A DNA stretch of 9,482 bases. It comes from JBOGJI01 sp050747865. GTDB lineage: Bacteria; Acidobacteriota; Thermoanaerobaculia; Multivoradales; JAHEKO01. Positions within the stretch are counted from its first letter, which is position 1, and every line of letters starts with the position of its first letter. The DNA is taken from the NCBI GenBank assembly GCA_050747865.1, contig JBOGJI010000256.1, forward strand, positions 1-9,482, given 5' to 3'. A model generated the notes under the pieces. That model had not been told where the DNA came from. It worked only from the letters and a program-made list of their open reading frames with translations, and made no database searches. The position numbers and the translations under genes were made by a program. Shown here one piece after another: positions 8,624 through 9,482 of the stretch.

Positions 8624-9482
8624 CGCAGGACCCACCAGGCGAGCGCCGCCACCCCGAGCAGGAAGTAGAGCGCGTAGTTGCGCAGGTTGCCGGTGGTCGT
8701 GAAGCGACCGACGTCGCCGGTCAGGCGGGCGAGGAACGGGCCGCTATGGACCGCCAGCCGGTCGATGACGATGGTGTCGACGACCTTCCAGAGCATCCGG
8801 GAGAGCCAGGCCAGCGGCCGCACGACGATGCCGTCGTAGAGCTCGTCGACCCAGTACTTGTTCTCCAGGGTACGGCGCAGGCCGGGCAGGCGGCGGGCAA
8901 AGGAGGCGTCGCCGTCGAGCTCCCGCCCCGGTCCCCAGAGCTTCCATGCCAGCCACAGGCCGGTTCCCGCCACCGCCACCGACAGGCCCATGAGCAGCAG
9001 CTCCGTGCCCAGAGCCGGGTGGTGATGCTCGCCGTGCACTGCCGTCAGGGCCGGCTCCAGGAAGTGCCCGAACCAGTCGAGATCCAGATGGCCGAGCTTG
9101 GGAATCCCCACCCAGCCGGCCACCACCGAGCCCGCCGCCAGCACCACCAGCGGCACCGCCATCACCGGCGGCGACTCGTGCACGTGGTCCCACGAGGTGC
9201 CGGCGGCGTGGCCGCGGAACCCGTGGCCATGTTGAGCTGCTGTGGCCCCCTCGGCCGCACTCTCGTCGCCGCGGAAGCGACCGTGGAAGGTCAACAGGAC
9301 AGCTCGCAGCATGTAGCAGGCGGTCAAGCCCGCGGTCAGCAGTCCTACGATCCAGAGCACCTTCCCTCCGCCCCCGGCCCCCCAGGCCGAGGCCAGGATC
9401 CGGTCCTTGGACATGAACCCCGCGAGCGGCGGCATCCCCGCCAAGGCGAAGGTCCCGATCAGGAACGTCCAGTAGGTGATCG
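8620..9482 (-). CDS. nuoL: NADH-quinone oxidoreductase subunit L, C-terminal part
   Basis: The last 286 codons of nuoL are present, and the N-terminal part lies beyond the right edge. The visible protein begins ITYWTFLIGTFALAGMPPLA, continuous to the window end, so any start near 9444 is internal. GFMSKD holds the TM12 lysine (visible residue 25) equivalent to E. coli Lys399. Later come helices around visible residues 105-125 and 160-182. ENKYWVDELYDGIVVRPL (206-223) and an amphipathic stretch follow, matching the long lateral helix of NuoL that runs along the other antiporter subunits. A final hydrophobic segment (268-286) is the anchoring TM16. A His-rich loop (84-101) before ESPPVMAVPL resembles that of relatives. 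As the distal subunit of the membrane arm it pumps protons. Its stop overlaps the nuoM start by 4 nt. Confidence 0.96.

Overview
This is a high-GC bacterial window packed with housekeeping genes. It has two convergent blocks and one leftward gene stub at the left edge. No rRNA, tRNA, CRISPR array, insertion sequence or phage gene was seen. The organism cannot be fixed from the sequence. High GC, a 14-subunit-type complex I, a Rex repressor, and a DHH-CBS-poly(A) polymerase fusion together suggest a non-model Gram-negative-type lineage, for example Acidobacteriota or a related deep phylum. That placement is a low-confidence inference.

Left block, rightward (186-4867): first comes a 903-residue protein joining a DHH/DHHA1 phosphoesterase, two CBS domains and a class II tRNA nucleotidyltransferase/poly(A) polymerase. 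It overlaps by 73 nt the gene for an RsmD-family 16S rRNA (guanine966-N2) methyltransferase. After a 30-nt gap follows nicotinate phosphoribosyltransferase (pncB), the entry step of the Preiss-Handler route to NAD. Good -10-like hexamers lie just before the first and third genes, so close that transcripts from them would be leaderless or nearly so.

Right block, leftward (9482-4895): the C-terminal part of nuoL, then nuoM, nuoN and rex. nuoL/nuoM and nuoM/nuoN overlap by 4 nt (ATGA). rex starts 13 nt after nuoN, with its likely Shine-Dalgarno overlapping the nuoN stop codon. NuoL, NuoM and NuoN are the three antiporter-like proton-pumping subunits of NADH:quinone oxidoreductase. Rex is the NADH/NAD+-sensing repressor that in several bacteria controls respiratory genes, so the operon appears to carry its own redox sensor.

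The blocks converge at 4868-4894. The pncB and rex stop codons lie 27 nt apart, and a perfect 9-bp stem hairpin there overlaps the rex stop codon. NAD synthesis (pncB), NADH sensing (rex) and NADH oxidation (nuo) are therefore side by side. The families are all well known. The points worth a second look are the rex-nuo linkage, the altered SAM-binding loop in RsmD, the 73-nt overlap, the possible leaderless starts and the three-function fusion protein.
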